This document shows positions 1 through 12,694 of a stretch of 64,000 nt of DNA, piece after piece (position 1 is the first letter of the stretch; every line of letters begins with the position of its first letter). The position numbers and the translations under genes were made by a program. Under the pieces are notes generated by a model that worked only from the letters and a program-made list of their open reading frames with translations, did not search any database and was not told the origin of the DNA. The DNA comes from Salvator merianae (lineage: Eukaryota; Chordata; Lepidosauria; Squamata; Teiidae): NCBI GenBank assembly GCA_003586115.2, contig QVOM02000034.1:132167598-132231597 (forward strand), read 5' to 3'.

Positions 1-841
1 GTATACAAAACACTTTTTGAAAGTATTTTGGCTATCTCTGGAAGTAACTCAAAGAATTTAAGTATGCAATCAAAAACTGAATTTATTTAGACAATATATA
101 CTTGGATAGAAAAACCAAGGAGGAGGCTGAAGTAAGCCAGTTCTATCAGCCTACCTGTCAGAAACAAGCAGAGCTGAAACAAAAAAAGGAAGAAAGAAAA
201 AAGTCTCTTTCTACCTCTGTACTCCCCCCCCCCCATAATTTTTATTATAATAAAAGTCAACAAATGTAACAAAAAATAATCATGGTTACTGACCTTGTAA
301 CAATTTTTCTGTACACAATTCAGATCTTGTCAATTGTACACATAAAAAATCACACTACACTACTACACACTACTACAATTTAGTGGGTACACACTAAATT
401 GGTAGAATAATCAAAGATAATTATAACCTGCACAAAACTTCAATTTGTTAAAGAGAAAGAAAAAAGAATAACTACAGCATGGTATGAAGTCAACAGTTAC
501 AAACGTGTCTGCTGTGTTTTGGATGGTATGTTATTCTGTGCTTTCCCGCCCCATTTATTTTAGTTGAATGTCTAAGTTTTTAGCCATATTTGCTAGGTAG
601 GTGTGTGTGTGTTTTGCCCGTTTACTATTATTCTTTATATTGTTTCATTTGTTACAGTAGGGGGAGCAAGAGATGTATGTAATGGGTTGTTGCAGTAGCT
701 GTTTCCAGATGGTGTAAAATACAGAAAGATCTGAAGTTCCTTGCATCAGCTTGGTTTGATACATAAGATATTCAGATGTGCCAATACCCCATATTTTGCG
801 GCACCAGTGCTTTATAGTGGGAGAGCAGTGTATTTTCTAGG
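1..841. other. Unassigned, AT-rich intergenic DNA
   Basis: No gene or known repeat recognised. Contains a C-run at 226-234 and a short run of CTACACTA-like repeats at 350-400. Confidence 0.5.
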
Positions 842-2316
842 TTTTTTTTTTTTTTTTTTTTTACTATTTAGAGTTTAGCTGATGTTAATAGGAATTAAAG
901 CATTTTTTTTTTTTTTGTGAGATGGGAGATAACAATTTGATATAAGTTTAGTAGGCAAATTTGTGGAGTCAGGATAAGATTTATTTAAAAAGTATCTTAA
1001 ATTTCATGGAGATATGTGACCAAAATTCTGCTACATGAAAACATGACCACCATAAGTGGAAGTATGTGCCCTTATGCCAGCACAAGAGGGATATTTCTCT
1101 CAATATAAATATTAATCTTGACTGAGTGAGATACCAACAGTGTATAACTTTTAATGAAGCTTCCTTGATGTCTGGGCTGGGACTGAATGGTTTGATGGTC
1201 ACAATGATATTCCATTCCTCTTCAGATAGAGGATAGTAAAGATCAGCATCCCATTGTAGTTGTAATCCTTCGAGTTCTAATCCCATAGCAGTTAGTAGCA
1301 GATTGTAAATGATTGGCACTAAGCCTGTGGATTTGTCTGGTGGTGACTGCATCAGTTGTTAAACTGTTATGAGTGAACTCAGGTGTGATGGTTGCTTCTG
1401 AAGAAATGTCAAATAATGGCTAAGTCACATGGGCAATCGTTAGTTTTTAGATGTTCATTTCAAAATGGCTATTTGGTGTTCTTTTTTTTAAATTGCCTTT
1501 TGCCAGTAGTAGCCAGCTTCATTAAATTTGTCTTTTTGCTTTTTCGTGAAGATTGTGAGGGGAAGAAAATAGGGGTGAAATCATGGATGGGGGAGGACAT
1601 CACATAGATTGCCATCCAATCCTGGTTTATTTCAATTCCTGAGCAAGAGACATATTTTCATTGTATGATTGGAGATCAAAAATATTTACTATTGGTTGAT
1701 GACCATTGACTTTTAGAGTATCAGATTCCATGGTAGCCTACGTGGAGGGATTCAGTCTGGAAACTCTAATTATCCTTCATGTGGGATGTCTGTTTAAGAC
1801 GATTTGTGCCAGTCTAGGTTTCTTATTCCAAACATTCTTCATGAAATATTCTGTGCTGAGGAAAAGACTGTTCTGTGGCAGGAAAGGAAGTGTCTGGAAA
1901 AGGTCAGTAATCTTAGGAAATATCACCATGTTAATAGTAGCTAGTCTGCCAGAAAATGTGAGAAACTTATTTTTCCAACGTTTAAGATCAGTTTTTTATT
2001 TTATTACATATTAATTTATAGATTTGGGTTATTGTTTTTTAAAAATATTTTTATAAATCAAGTACTTTACTGATTTAGGGTTTATTTTGAAATTAGACAA
2101 TTTTTGAATGGTTAACTGAATGTTCACATTGGTGTCCATCAAAAAAGGTTCTGGTTTCTTTATAATCATTTGTAGTCCCAATACTGCTGTTAATGGTTTA
2201 AACATGTTCAGAACTGAAGGGATAGTAGGGCTCAGGTCTTGTGTGAGCAAAATTATATTGTGGGCAAATAGATTTAAGAGAAGTATTCTGAGGCCAACCC
2301 TGTAATTGTGAATCTG

Positions 2317-3344
2317 AGGCCGCGGTCGGACATCGTCAATGTAATCCGTATAGAAGAGTACATGCAGTGAATTCGTCTTCTGGTCATTCCCACAGTTACA
2401 ATTTAACACGGAGTCAATTCGTACTTGCTCGTTCCCACACTGATATTTCCCGTGCTTGGCAGTACCCTTTCTGCCTCCACCCCTCATCAAATTCTCCTCC
2501 CTATGCAGTCAGCGATTGGCTGCAGTCCCAACATTCAAACCTTGACGTCACAGGGGCGGGAAAGTCAAGCTCCGCTCTCTGCATGTCCCCACTGCTGCCT
2601 CAGAACATGGATTCACTTGGCAGCATTACTAGTCATTTGCCATTTGCTCCTCCCTGCAGCCTCTGTCTACTGAAGCAGAACTTAAAAACTACGTTCACTT
2701 TAAAACTATGAACTTTAAAAAACTAAGCTTTTGAAATGCGCAGTTCTGCTATCCTGCTGATTCACTTTAGCGCAACTGCGCAATTTAAAAGTAGCGGGAG
2801 AGGTGCATAACAAAGGGAAAAAGTGGGGAGGGAACGTGGGGGGGCTCGACTATTTTTAACTGTGTGCTGACCAGGCAAAACTCCAAACAGGCGCAGTTTA
2901 TTTTTTCCTTTAAAGAGCAGACGGAAGTGGAGAAAGCCTTTAATTTCTTCCTGGCAGGACCGCAGCTTAGCGAAGAAGGAGGACGATTTCTTTTCCCCTG
3001 GCAGCGAGGGAAAGGGGGATAATGGAGGCAGAGGAAACTAATGTGCTTCCTGCCCACCCACAAAGTCTGTCATTGGACGGCACAAAATGGGGATCCCTCC
3101 CTCTGCACGCCCCCCAAAACAGTATGGTCCCTCTCAAATAATCGCTTTCCCCGTGCCCACAGCACAAAGTAAAGCGCGCTAGCGATCTGGAACGGCTTGA
3201 GAGTTCATTAAATCCGAAGACAAAGTAATCCGGATTTAGCCTATTTAATCCATAAAAATTACGGAACGGCAAGATCCTGTCGGGACAGCGGGAACTGAAG
3301 ACGGGCTGTAAACTGATTAAATGCCGTGTCGGAACGCAGCCTGA
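2317..3344. mobile_element. Non-autonomous Harbinger-like DNA transposon
   Basis: The ends are imperfect inverted repeats: GGCCGCGGTCGGACA on the left and, read in reverse, GGCTGCGTTCCGACA on the right. Both are flanked by TGA, a 3-bp direct repeat, the size made by PIF/Harbinger transposases. Removing the block rejoins the L1 RT reading. It is far richer in CpG than its surroundings. No transposase frame is visible. Confidence 0.6.
2511..2560 (+). promoter_or_regulatory. CCAAT / CRE / GC-box cluster inside the transposon
   Basis: ATTGG (inverted CCAAT) at 2515-2519, a full palindromic CRE TGACGTCA at 2543-2550 and a GC box GGGGCGGG at 2553-2560 lie within 50 bases. This looks like a pol II promoter core inherited from an autonomous element. 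Activity is unknown. Confidence 0.4.
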
Positions 3345-3479
3345 GAGTTGTTTTTTAGGACATGAATCATAGGCTAAGATAAAGAAAAGAGGAGAGAAGG
3401 GGTACTCTTGCAAGTGTAAAAGATTCAGTAACATAACCCATTAACTATGAGCCTTGCTTGTGCTGACTAGTATATTTAT

Positions 3480-3652
3480 ACTCAGGCCTTCTAGAGTGAA
3501 TGTTCGTTTCCTCCATCCTTGATTTTAACCATGTTTTATATAACTTATGATTTTACCTCTTTTTATTATCTATGTGATGTATACCACTTTCTGATTATAT
3601 TTTAATGGGAAGCAGCATATAAACATTTTAAATAAATAAATAAATTGTTGAA
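3480..3652 (+). mobile_element. 3' end of an L3/CR1-like LINE
   Basis: Aligns by eye with the LINE tail at 9020-9463: both read GATTTTAA(C/T)CATGTT, then TTTTAATGGGAAG(C/T)AGCATA and an AAATA-rich tail. Ends in (AATA)n. It provides the empty site for the MITE at 9183. Confidence 0.6.
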
Positions 3653-3655
3653 TTA

Positions 3656-6600
3656 TATTGAAAAAATTGTCACCAAAGTGGAAGTGTTTTAATGTGCTTA
3701 GCAGGTATTGATGTCCCAGGGGAGTCAAAAGTTTTAAATAAAGGTTGGCAATAGTTAGGGATGTTTTAGAATATACACTATGTTCAAGCACATCCAGAAC
3801 TATTCTAATGGGGTCTATAATTTGCTTTGTAGGAACAAAGCTGAACTAGTCATCTGATACTAATGATGCTACGATGGTGGGAATCTGCCTGCAAGAATGG
3901 TAGTGAAAAATTTGAAGTCTTGTCCAAGTAAGGATATCAGATGGAAGTGTTCACAATGAACAGAATTATCTCCTTTTTTAGAGATTTAGGGTGCAATCAG
4001 ACATGCTTAATGAGATGCCCTCTGGATGAATTTGAGATTGTAAGGACAGACATAAAATCCCTAAAATTGCCTTACCCCATCCTTAAGCCTGGGAATGGGC
4101 ACTTCTTCCTCGCACTTAGTTTAATAACACTGAGAGTGACTCTCTTTCTAGTCCATGAACCTGTTTCCTGTCTGTTCAAGTTGGATGGTTTTGTGAAACT
4201 TCTCCCACCATTCTTCCAAAATACACAGCCATCATGACTAGCAGCTTCTGATGGTCTATGTGAATTTAATCAGTACCCTTTTAAAACCATGTAAGAGAGC
4301 AATCATCTTGTGGCAGGAAATCAAATCATTCAGCTAACACTCTGTGCAAATAAATACTTCCTTTTCTGTTCTTAATCTTCCAATGTTCAGCTTTGTGTAT
4401 CGGTACTGGTACTGGTCATGGGTTTATTATTATACTGAAGGAAACACTATACTCATTTTCTCCACACCTTACATAAATGCCTTTATAGTATCATGTTGTT
4501 ACTTATCCATTTCCCCCCCCCAGATCAACCCAAAATAATTTTCCTGCAGAAGTTTCAAATGGCTCCCATCCTTTCCCACTATTTGACCATAGATTGTCTA
4601 AAGGCTGCCACCTGAGATAGGCCATCACCTTGCTCATTGGTTGGGCTCACCTGGCTTGGGGGGAAATATTCCAAGATTTCTTACCTTTCTTTTGTGTGTG
4701 CTTCTCTTCGCTTAATGTACAAGGTAAAGATAGTTTGTTTGGTTGCTTTCAACAGAGCCCACACCAGTCTATCAGAATTTTCCACCTCTTCTGCTCTCAG
4801 CAACAGTCAAAACCAGTAGGGATGGAACGAAAGCACAACGGGGGTGGGAAGGCCACGAAGGTCAAAGGCTAATAACCGGCTGAAAGAGTTTAAACAAAGA
4901 GTGGGGCAAAGCAGTGTTTGATCTGAGAGTCGTTTTAATGTTCAACTTGATGAGGGAATGATTGAACACATCCCAAAGTGCAGAGCCAGTCAATTACACT
5001 GAAGGAGTAATAGTAGGAGAAACCAGTTTCATACGGAAGGTGCCTTTTCTGCAACATACAATACCCTGAGCCAAAGGGCAAACTTCATTTATGGTGGTTC
5101 ATGCTGGGACAGAGCGAATGGTTTGAGGAATGAAAAAGAACTGAGGTGGGAATGGTCAGCAGGCCTGATGCTTAAGGAACTGTGGCCCTTCCAGAAGCCC
5201 TGTGTTCAAAATTCCTTTTGCTAGGGGCATATCCTGAAGACATAACCGGGTATAACAAAAGCAGAAAAAGATGACACAGTGATCGTACACATGGAAGAAA
5301 AAGGAATATGTTGGACAGAGGCTACCAAACAGCCTGTATCCATAGAGCTATAGCTGATTCCGCTTTCCAGGGATTCCTAAGAACGGTGGTTCTATGGGAA
5401 TGGCTCTCCAATGGAGAATGCTTAGAGCATCACAAAACCCGAAAGGTTTTCCAGCAGAGAATAACTCTTCTTCCAATGTAGTTGGAAAATGGATTGGTGA
5501 AGGCTAATCAGTGTTTGCCTCATACAACATGTTATGAACTGCTTGATGTCAGGAAGCTTGCAAATACATGTGATAGTTGAATGTGCAAGACTGAAGGGGT
5601 GTTGTCCTGTTGGGATTGCAGAGCTACAACACTTGCCAGCCCTTAAGATGACAACACACTGTTAATGCGTGTGGATGAGGAGTATGTTCTCTAAAACCCA
5701 CAGCACTTTTTTGCAGTCTTTAGCCATAAGTGCCAGCTGAAGCAGCCACGGTGGGAGAGCGGAGGGATGCTCCCTCAGTGATTCACTTTGCACAGTTGAA
5801 GCCTGCAAATCCAGTTCTGATCCACAGCAGATCTGAACTGTGTTCAGGAGCCAGAGAAATACTTCAAGAAATGCTGCACTATTCAGTGTGCCCCCAGCCA
5901 CATTTTAAGGGGTGTCCCTGGCAAAAGGCAAGAGAAGGAAGAGAGATCCAAGTTGCCAAACTTCTTTGAACAGGTGTGGAAATAATAATAATAATGATAA
6001 TGCAATTTTGCCCCCTGAGATGCTCGCAGAATTAACATGAATGTTTTTGACTCATTATGTACAATTCATTCAAAATATTTTAAAATTGCTTCCCACCTGA
6101 GGTTCCTAAACTGGTGCAGAGTAATAAAATTGAAATCAGAACAGGTCAACATTCTTCCCCAACCATCAACCCTACACAGCCTGAACCTCCTAATCTATAG
6201 CCATAGACCTTGTCATTCTAGTGTGGGGGCAGAAAAAGGCTGTGAACCCCATCACAGCTAATGATCTCCAGCTGTATTGGCAACTTAGGATCTAAGTCTC
6301 CTAGGATCTAGCCTGCAAAAGCCATGAAAACTGAATATTCAAAGGCATCAAGGGCCCCAGGAAGGGCTGTGGGGACCTGCCCCCACTAAACCCCATTTGG
6401 ACCAGAGCTTCCATTTAGGATGCTGGCAGAGGATTTTTTTTTTTTTTTTTTTTTTTGCAATGATGGCAGCACCATGCTTAATCCTCTCTCATCAGTTTTA
6501 TACATAAAGAAATCCTGCCAGATGTATACTGCATGTTCAACTTGTTTTACTGCTCTCAGAGAGTGTGAATTCTGTTATGATAGAATGTAGTAATACTGAG

Positions 6601-6735
6601 ATATTGACTGAACTTGCATTTCTAAGTTGTATCCAAAGAATAATTATACTTATTAAGTCTAAAACATCAGAAGAGGGATTTAAAATTTGAAATCAGAAGC
6701 AATAATTCTAACATAGCTTTGCCCATAGCTTTCCG
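3656..6735. other. Unassigned intergenic DNA
   Basis: No gene or repeat family recognised with confidence. A T23 run at 6434-6456 may be the A-tail of an old minus-strand retroposon. GC content is a little higher at 4800-5900 than in the neighbours. Confidence 0.4.
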
Positions 6736-6739
6736 TTCA

Positions 6740-9463
6740 GCAGGTTAGGGTGAGGGTGTTGCTGTTATCATTAGAAACACCATTTCCTTCACTAGGAAAC
6801 CCCTCCAAACTGGGGCAGGCTGTGAGAGTCTTTACATAGCATTGGGTGAATAGGACAGACTGGGATGCTGCCAGTGTACCATTCAACCTGCTGCCCAACA
6901 GCCCCCCGACTGAACTGGTGGAGGCAGTCTCTAATGTGATGTTAGAGAACCTCAGGACATTGGTCTTGGAGGACTTCAGCATATACACAGAGACTGTTTA
7001 TTTGGGATCAGCTCAGAATTTCATGGCCTCCAGAACAACTATGGGACTGTCTCAATTTATCGTTGGCCCAGTGCATAGCCCAGGACATACCCTTGATTTA
7101 GCCTCATATTGTGAAGGGAGTGGCCTGGATATTTTTTGTGGGGGGAGTAGTGTGTAATGGTCAGACCACCATCAAGTGAAGTTTGGTTTAAAGACTGTAC
7201 TCCCTGTCATAAGGGTGGGGGAACCTATAAAAATGGTCTGCACTTTGAAACTTACTAAATTTGATGGCTTTCTGACTGCTCTGGGGAAGTTCTAGAAGCC
7301 GGTGCTGGTGATCCTGTTGAGATTGTTGTGGATTGTGGAAAACTGAGACTCACTGGCCATCAATATGATTTTCCCATGTTCCTTCTCTGATGCAATAGAG
7401 CCTGAGCTGCTCTGTTGTTGTTTTAGTAGGTCTGGGTGATGAAACAGCTCAAGTGGAGGTGATCAGGCATGTATGACAGCACATACCCACAGTGATAAAG
7501 CAAAGGCTATGAAGGTTTTTTTTGCTGTCTCCATTACATCCTCAAGCAGCAACCCAGCAAAGCTGTTCCAAGTGATTAAGGGACTGCTGTCATCTGCCCT
7601 TGGTAATCCTGTACTAGAGCTCTCTCTAGTTGTAATACATTTGCAAGGCACTTTGAGGATAAAGCAGTTCATTAATGCCAACTTAAGTGTCCCCGTTGAT
7701 ATATTGCCCGGTGAGATGTCCACGAGCTGTCTTGTCCAGTTTTGTGGAACTGCTTTCAATTTCTGAAGTCTGGGGAAGTGGACAAGACGCTTGTGGCTGT
7801 CTGGTTTATGGCATGCTCTCTAGACCTTTGTCTACCTTGGCTTATTAGGGTTAGCTAGGAGGGATTAACTGGTTGAATACAGGGAGTGGTGAAGGCATCT
7901 TTATATGAAGGAATAGTCCTACAGGCCTTGAAAGATAGTGGTCCTGAAGAAGCCCTCCCTGGACCCAGACTTCTATTCTAAGTACTGCTCAGCAGCTAAT
8001 AACCCATTTCTGGGCAAGATTCTGGAGGGATGTTGGCTGTGCAATTGCAGGTGTTAACTGAATGGAAATGATTATCTGGATCCATTTCAGTTTAGGTTCA
8101 GGGCTATGTTTGAAATAGAATCAGTCTTGGTTGTTCTGAAGTGTCACACCTTTGGGAGAGAGGGAGAGGGGAAGTATGATTCTACTGATCCCTCAGCTGC
8201 CATTGATGCCATAGATCATGGTAGCCTTCTGAATGGCTTGTGTGGAATGGGAATAAGAGGTACTATGTTTCAATGGCTCTACTCCTACCTATAGGAATGA
8301 TCTCATTAGTGCTAGATGATTGCCTCTCAGCACATAGCACTACTTTACCCCTAGTGCTGTTAAATATCTATATGAAGCCAGTGTGAGTGATCATCAGGGG
8401 TCTTGGAGTGAGGTGTCACCAGAATGCTGATTACACCCAGCTCTGTTTCTCCATGACAACAGAGTCAGGAGAGACTTGGAACATTTTGGATGCGGTTATG
8501 GACTGGATGAGGGCCAACAAACTAAGGTTGAATCCCAACAAGATAGCTTTGGTTGGTGTACCAACTATTCCTGTGCCTGGACAAAGCCTAGCCACTGTGG
8601 TCTATGGGCTGGTAATGTCATATTTTGATTACTGTAATATGCTCTGTGTGGGGTTGCTCTTGTACCTGCTCTGGAAGCTGCAGGTAGTGCAAAATGTGGT
8701 GGCAGGTTGCTGAGTAGGGCACCTCACCGCACACATACCACACCTGTACTTAAACACTTGCACTGGTTGCCAATTAGCTACAAGGCCAGATTTAAAGTTT
8801 TATCTTTGGTATATAAGGGTCTTAACAAGACCAACTTACTTAGCAGACTGTCTCTCTCAATATAGACCAGTAAGACCATTAAGATCTTCGGTGGATGCCC
8901 TGCTGTAAGTACCAAACTTTACCGAATGCTATCGTGTTCTTGTCTGTGCTGCTTCATACACTCTGGAACCATCTCCCCACTGTTATTCATAAGGCGCCTA
9001 CTGAAGATCTATCTGTTTAACTAGGCTTTCTCAGGGTGAATGTTTTTGCTTCCTGTCCTGATTTTAATCATGTTGTTATATATATGACATAAAATTATTT
9101 ATGGTTCAAGACTAAAATTGCTGAAAATGATTTTAATATAATTAACATTTAACTAATGTTTGTAGGCTGCTTTTAGATTATACAGAGTGTTTCAAAAAGA
9201 TGGGCCCAATTTGAAATCACTGTATTGCTCCAACCACGGATCGCCCATGAATGAAGCTCTTAGAAAGGGCGGGGCATAGAGTTGCACATGATTACCACTA
9301 GATGCCTCTCCCAGTGCACAAACAGCCCCTAGTCATTATTTTTGTATAATTTTAACATGTTGCCATCGTGAAATACACCACTTTGCAACTGGGTCCATCT
9401 GTTTGAAACACCTCATATTTTTAATGGGAAGTAGCATAGAAATATTTTAAATACATATACAAA
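6740..9463 (+). mobile_element. Decayed L3/CR1-like LINE
   Basis: Broken frames read the endonuclease motif GPVHSPGHTLDL at 7060-7100, RT pieces such as DPSAAIDAIDHGSLL near 8190-8235 and LNPNKIALVGV near 8530, and the C-terminal HWLPISYKARFKVLSLVYK at 8761-8817, followed by a typical LINE 3' UTR. Many stops and frameshifts, so it is inert. A mariner-type MITE interrupts its tail. Confidence 0.75.
9183..9415. mobile_element. Mariner-type MITE with TA target duplication
   Basis: Inverted ends: CAGAGTGTTTCAAAAAGATG on the left and TGAGGTGTTTCAAACAGATG in reverse on the right, continuing GGRCCCARTT. TA flanks both sides (9181-9182, 9416-9417). No coding frame inside. The related LINE tail at 3595-3610 shows the unfilled site. 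Confidence 0.7.
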
Positions 9464-9465
9464 TG

Positions 9466-10185
9466 TGTTACTCTTTGTCTTCTGAAATGTATAGATTCCA
9501 ACATTTTCATGACGCAAAAAACCCCTTTTATATATAAAGAAAAGCTCCAAACATAGACAAGTATTTGGATAGTAATACACGGGGACATAAAACTGATGTT
9601 AACCACCCTGTGTCTTGTTTAGATATTCAGTTAGAGATGTGGAAGCTTCATTAAGCATCCATGGGAACAGTCCTACATGTTTTTATTCCAATCTCTATTC
9701 TGAAGTAAAATAGTACATCCTTAAAAATCAGACCACTTATTTCTCTGGGTGATATAAGTGTTTGGAGAATCTTTTATCCATATATGAACTTTTGAGTTCC
9801 ACAGCCTTCAGAAAGCATGACTTGAAAAAAGGGTTTTCATTCTTCCACAAGTTGGTTTGTTCCCCAGGAGCTTCCCTGACAATGAAGCAATGTATTCATG
9901 TGCTATTATCAGGCTGGAGGAGTAGCATGCTAAGATGGATTCTTCGTTTGAACCAAAGCCCTAAAGATGTTCCTTGTCCTACAACTTTTGAATTTATTTG
10001 CCAACATTAGGTGCAATGAGCGCTCAGGGGTCAGGCAGAGTTTTTATTACAGTCTTGCTTCAGCAGGAAAGCTAGTTCCAAACCAATAGAGCTTATATAA
10101 ATGCATGCAGATTCCTTTATCCATAAAGCTGAAGCGCACACTAGCAACAGAATGAGGCCAAAATGCTTCATCTGTCCTGCAAAGC
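9466..10185. other. Unassigned intergenic DNA
   Basis: No gene or repeat family recognised. Confidence 0.4.
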
Positions 10186-10206
10186 AATCAGGTCGTCAAT
10201 GGCAGT

Positions 10207-10706
10207 GGCAAAATCTCTTTTCTGAGATTGAGACAGAGAAGGTACCTCTAAACCATTGAGATGTGTGCCCTGGGTAGAGGATGCAGTACCCCTTATTAGT
10301 AAAATGTTTGTAATTATTATAGTTATTTCCGTCATTATTCATGTACCCCTAAATGTCCTGGTTTGTACCCCTGGGGGTATATGTACCCCAAGTTGGGAAT
10401 CACTGATCTAAGAAATAGAATGGAAGTCCACAGGTTATGTAAGTATAACCCAGTGAAGGCCTTTGTGTCTGAAGATGGTTACTACCAAGGACTCCAAATC
10501 CTGATAATCACTCCCAATGGTTTCATGTAAATGTTAAATAGCATTGGGGATAAAATAGTAGCCAACTCTCTTTTCTGAGATCGAGGCAGATGAACAATCC
10601 TTATATCACTGAGATGTACCTTGGGCAGAGGAGGATCTAAGACCTAGAATGGAAGTCAGTGTGTGCTATATGTCAGGCATAACCTGGTGAAGGCCTTTGT
10701 GCCCTC
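10207..10706. repeat. Duplicated block (two diverged copies)
   Basis: Copy A (10207-10477) and copy B (10565-10706) share CTCTTTTCTGAGAT, ATTGAGATGT-like text, TAGAATGGAAGTC and GTGAAGGCCTTTGTG in the same order. Between the copies, 10520-10555 in reverse resembles an L2/L3 LINE RT segment. Copy A carries an extra 120 bases. Confidence 0.5.
10284..10404 (-). mobile_element. hAT-like insertion in copy A
   Basis: In reverse it begins CAGTGATTCCCAACTTGGGG followed by GTACCCCT-type text, the usual hAT terminal style. It interrupts copy A exactly where copy B is continuous. No clear 8-bp duplication could be read. Confidence 0.4.
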
Positions 10707-10994
10707 AATCTATGTATAATGGTGATGGGGTTGTTTGCTGCAAGAGCTGATGATAAAGCCATTGTTCTGTTGGAATGGTCTCAGATATGTCCAGATTTTG
10801 GCACATACAGAGCAGTGGAGGACAGAGCTATACATATCTTAATCCAGATAGTTATACTGGAGTGTAGGGTGAAAGAAGATAAAGAGGTTAGAGCATTTTC
10901 AATGTGCTTAATACTCCTGGAAACAAGCAAAGAAGGGCACCTTGGCATTGTGGCTGACAGCAGAGTACAGAGTGGATTGCTAGAATTTCCTTAA

Positions 10995-12690
10995 TGAGTA
11001 GGAATGCCCTTTGGGAAAGAATCAACCCTTCCGAGTCCAATTTTTTTTTTTCTGGACAGAAAATCCGTTTGAACTTTGTCGAGCTGTTGAAGTGTTTGGG
11101 CTTTGAAACAGAGAAGAGGTTTGGACTCAGTTTGAGGAGAGAGGGGATGGTGCCCCCCTATTGGCTGGCATGTCATTATGCGGTTTTCTCTTTGGGGCTT
11201 CCAGAGCATTGCACCTGGAAGACTGCTGAGTTTTTGCAGAGAAACAGGGTCAGTTCTGCTGAAGTCTGGAGGGACTCACATCTTCACCTATGAAGGAGAA
11301 ATGACAGAGACAAAGGGAATGGCAACTTGAGGCAAGCCTTTGGAAAAAAATCTGTTCTCCTTTTCAGCAGAAGTAGTCAATCCTTCTTTTCCTTGGTTTC
11401 TGTAAAAGTCCTTTAATAAATCCTGAGCAAACAAGTGGTATGTTTGACAAGTGCAAAGGCCAGATTAGATCAGGATACAGGGTAGCCTGCCAGTATTTTA
11501 GCCTCCCCCAGTAACACTAGATGCAAGGAAAATCAAAGTGCATCTAAGGAGGTGTCTACATTAAAAGCTGCAACACTGTACAAACTGGAGGAACTTTTCC
11601 TGAGAGTTGTGGAACTGAAATCCTTATTCTGTAGATGATTCTGGATCTAGAGATCACACTCAAGACAGGTGATCTTAGATTTATGGAAGGACAGAAGAAA
11701 ACCCGAGAAGGTGTTGGATCAGCAGGCTGGAGCCCTTTAGCAACAAAGGAGGAATAAAATCATCATTAGGGTAGATAAACTTCACTGTTCTCAAGGACTT
11801 GCTTGGAGAGAAAGGCTAAACTGATACATCTCTGGGTATGGTTGAGAGTCTTGAAGAGGAAGGAGACCCTGGAAGAACTTGAGCTGAGTGAATGAGTGAT
11901 CATAGTTGCCCTAAAGAAGCTGCTGAACAACCATTTCTGAGAATAAGTTTGTAACAGTTGATGACCAGTTGACTGCAAATTCAAATTAAAAACCTCCAAC
12001 CTTATTTATGATGCATTGTACTAGAGGCTACTGGTCAACTGAAGTTTGGCTGAAAAGGGTGGGAAAGGTCTCCACTAAGGAACTAGGCAGGAAGAAGCAG
12101 AGAAGGGAAACGTTCTCTTATGTACTTGCATCCCAAACTCTGCAAGTTTACCTTGGACCAAATGAGGGAGGCAACAACATATATCCTACAAATATTTCTA
12201 ACTGCACAGGTTCAATAGTTAAGCATTCAAAAGGCCCCTTTCTACATTCTGACAGAGATTTAACAGTACAAGCCATTGCAGAAAGGTTATTTCACTCCAA
12301 AAACACTGTACCTGGCTATCCTGAAAAATAAGCCATTCTTGCTATTCTAGGCCATCTTGGCATCAAGTGACCATACTGAATCTCGGATCACTCCAAAGCT
12401 TGAAAAGCTGCAAAACTGCTCCTTAAGGAAGAGCACAACCCAGTTTAGAACAGACCACACATCCACCCTGGCAGTCCATTCATTTTATCATTCACTTTCT
12501 ATTTATTGAATTAATTTCATCTGATTCAGATATGGTAAAGCAGAACTGGGCATCATCTATTTTATTGATGACATTTTGCTCCAGATTTCTTTCTAACTGC
12601 TCCCAGTATCTTCATAAAAAAATTTAAACAGCATGATGGTACCACTTCCCAATATAAATTTAAAATGATACTGTTAATTCAGATTTCTGG
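10995..12690. other. Unassigned intergenic DNA
   Basis: No gene or repeat family named with confidence. An open frame of 99 codons at 10994-11293 has no recognised domain and is taken as chance. Confidence 0.4.
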
Positions 12691-12694
12691 CTGA

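Larger units (their letters stand above)
842..3435 (-). mobile_element. L1-like LINE, 5' truncated and interrupted
   Basis: Minus-strand translation gives L1 ORF2 pieces: reverse transcriptase at 3350-3420 (QEYPFSPLFFIL) and 2250-2100 (NLFAHNIILL, from the FADD block), a segment at 1810-1850 (NVWNKKPRLAQI), and the C-terminal cysteine region at 1000-1150 (DIKEASLKVIHCWYLTQSRL; LCWHKGTYFHLWWSC). T-runs at 842-862 and 903-916 mark its A-tail. Frames are broken. A DNA transposon at 2317-3344 splits the RT domain. Confidence 0.75.

Noticed and set aside
2300..3350. CpG-rich block as the promoter of a host gene
   Set aside because: It has inverted ends and a target duplication and splits an L1, so it is a transposon; no host exon follows.
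4402..4416. GGTACT triplicate as a minisatellite
   Set aside because: Only two and a half units; too short to matter.
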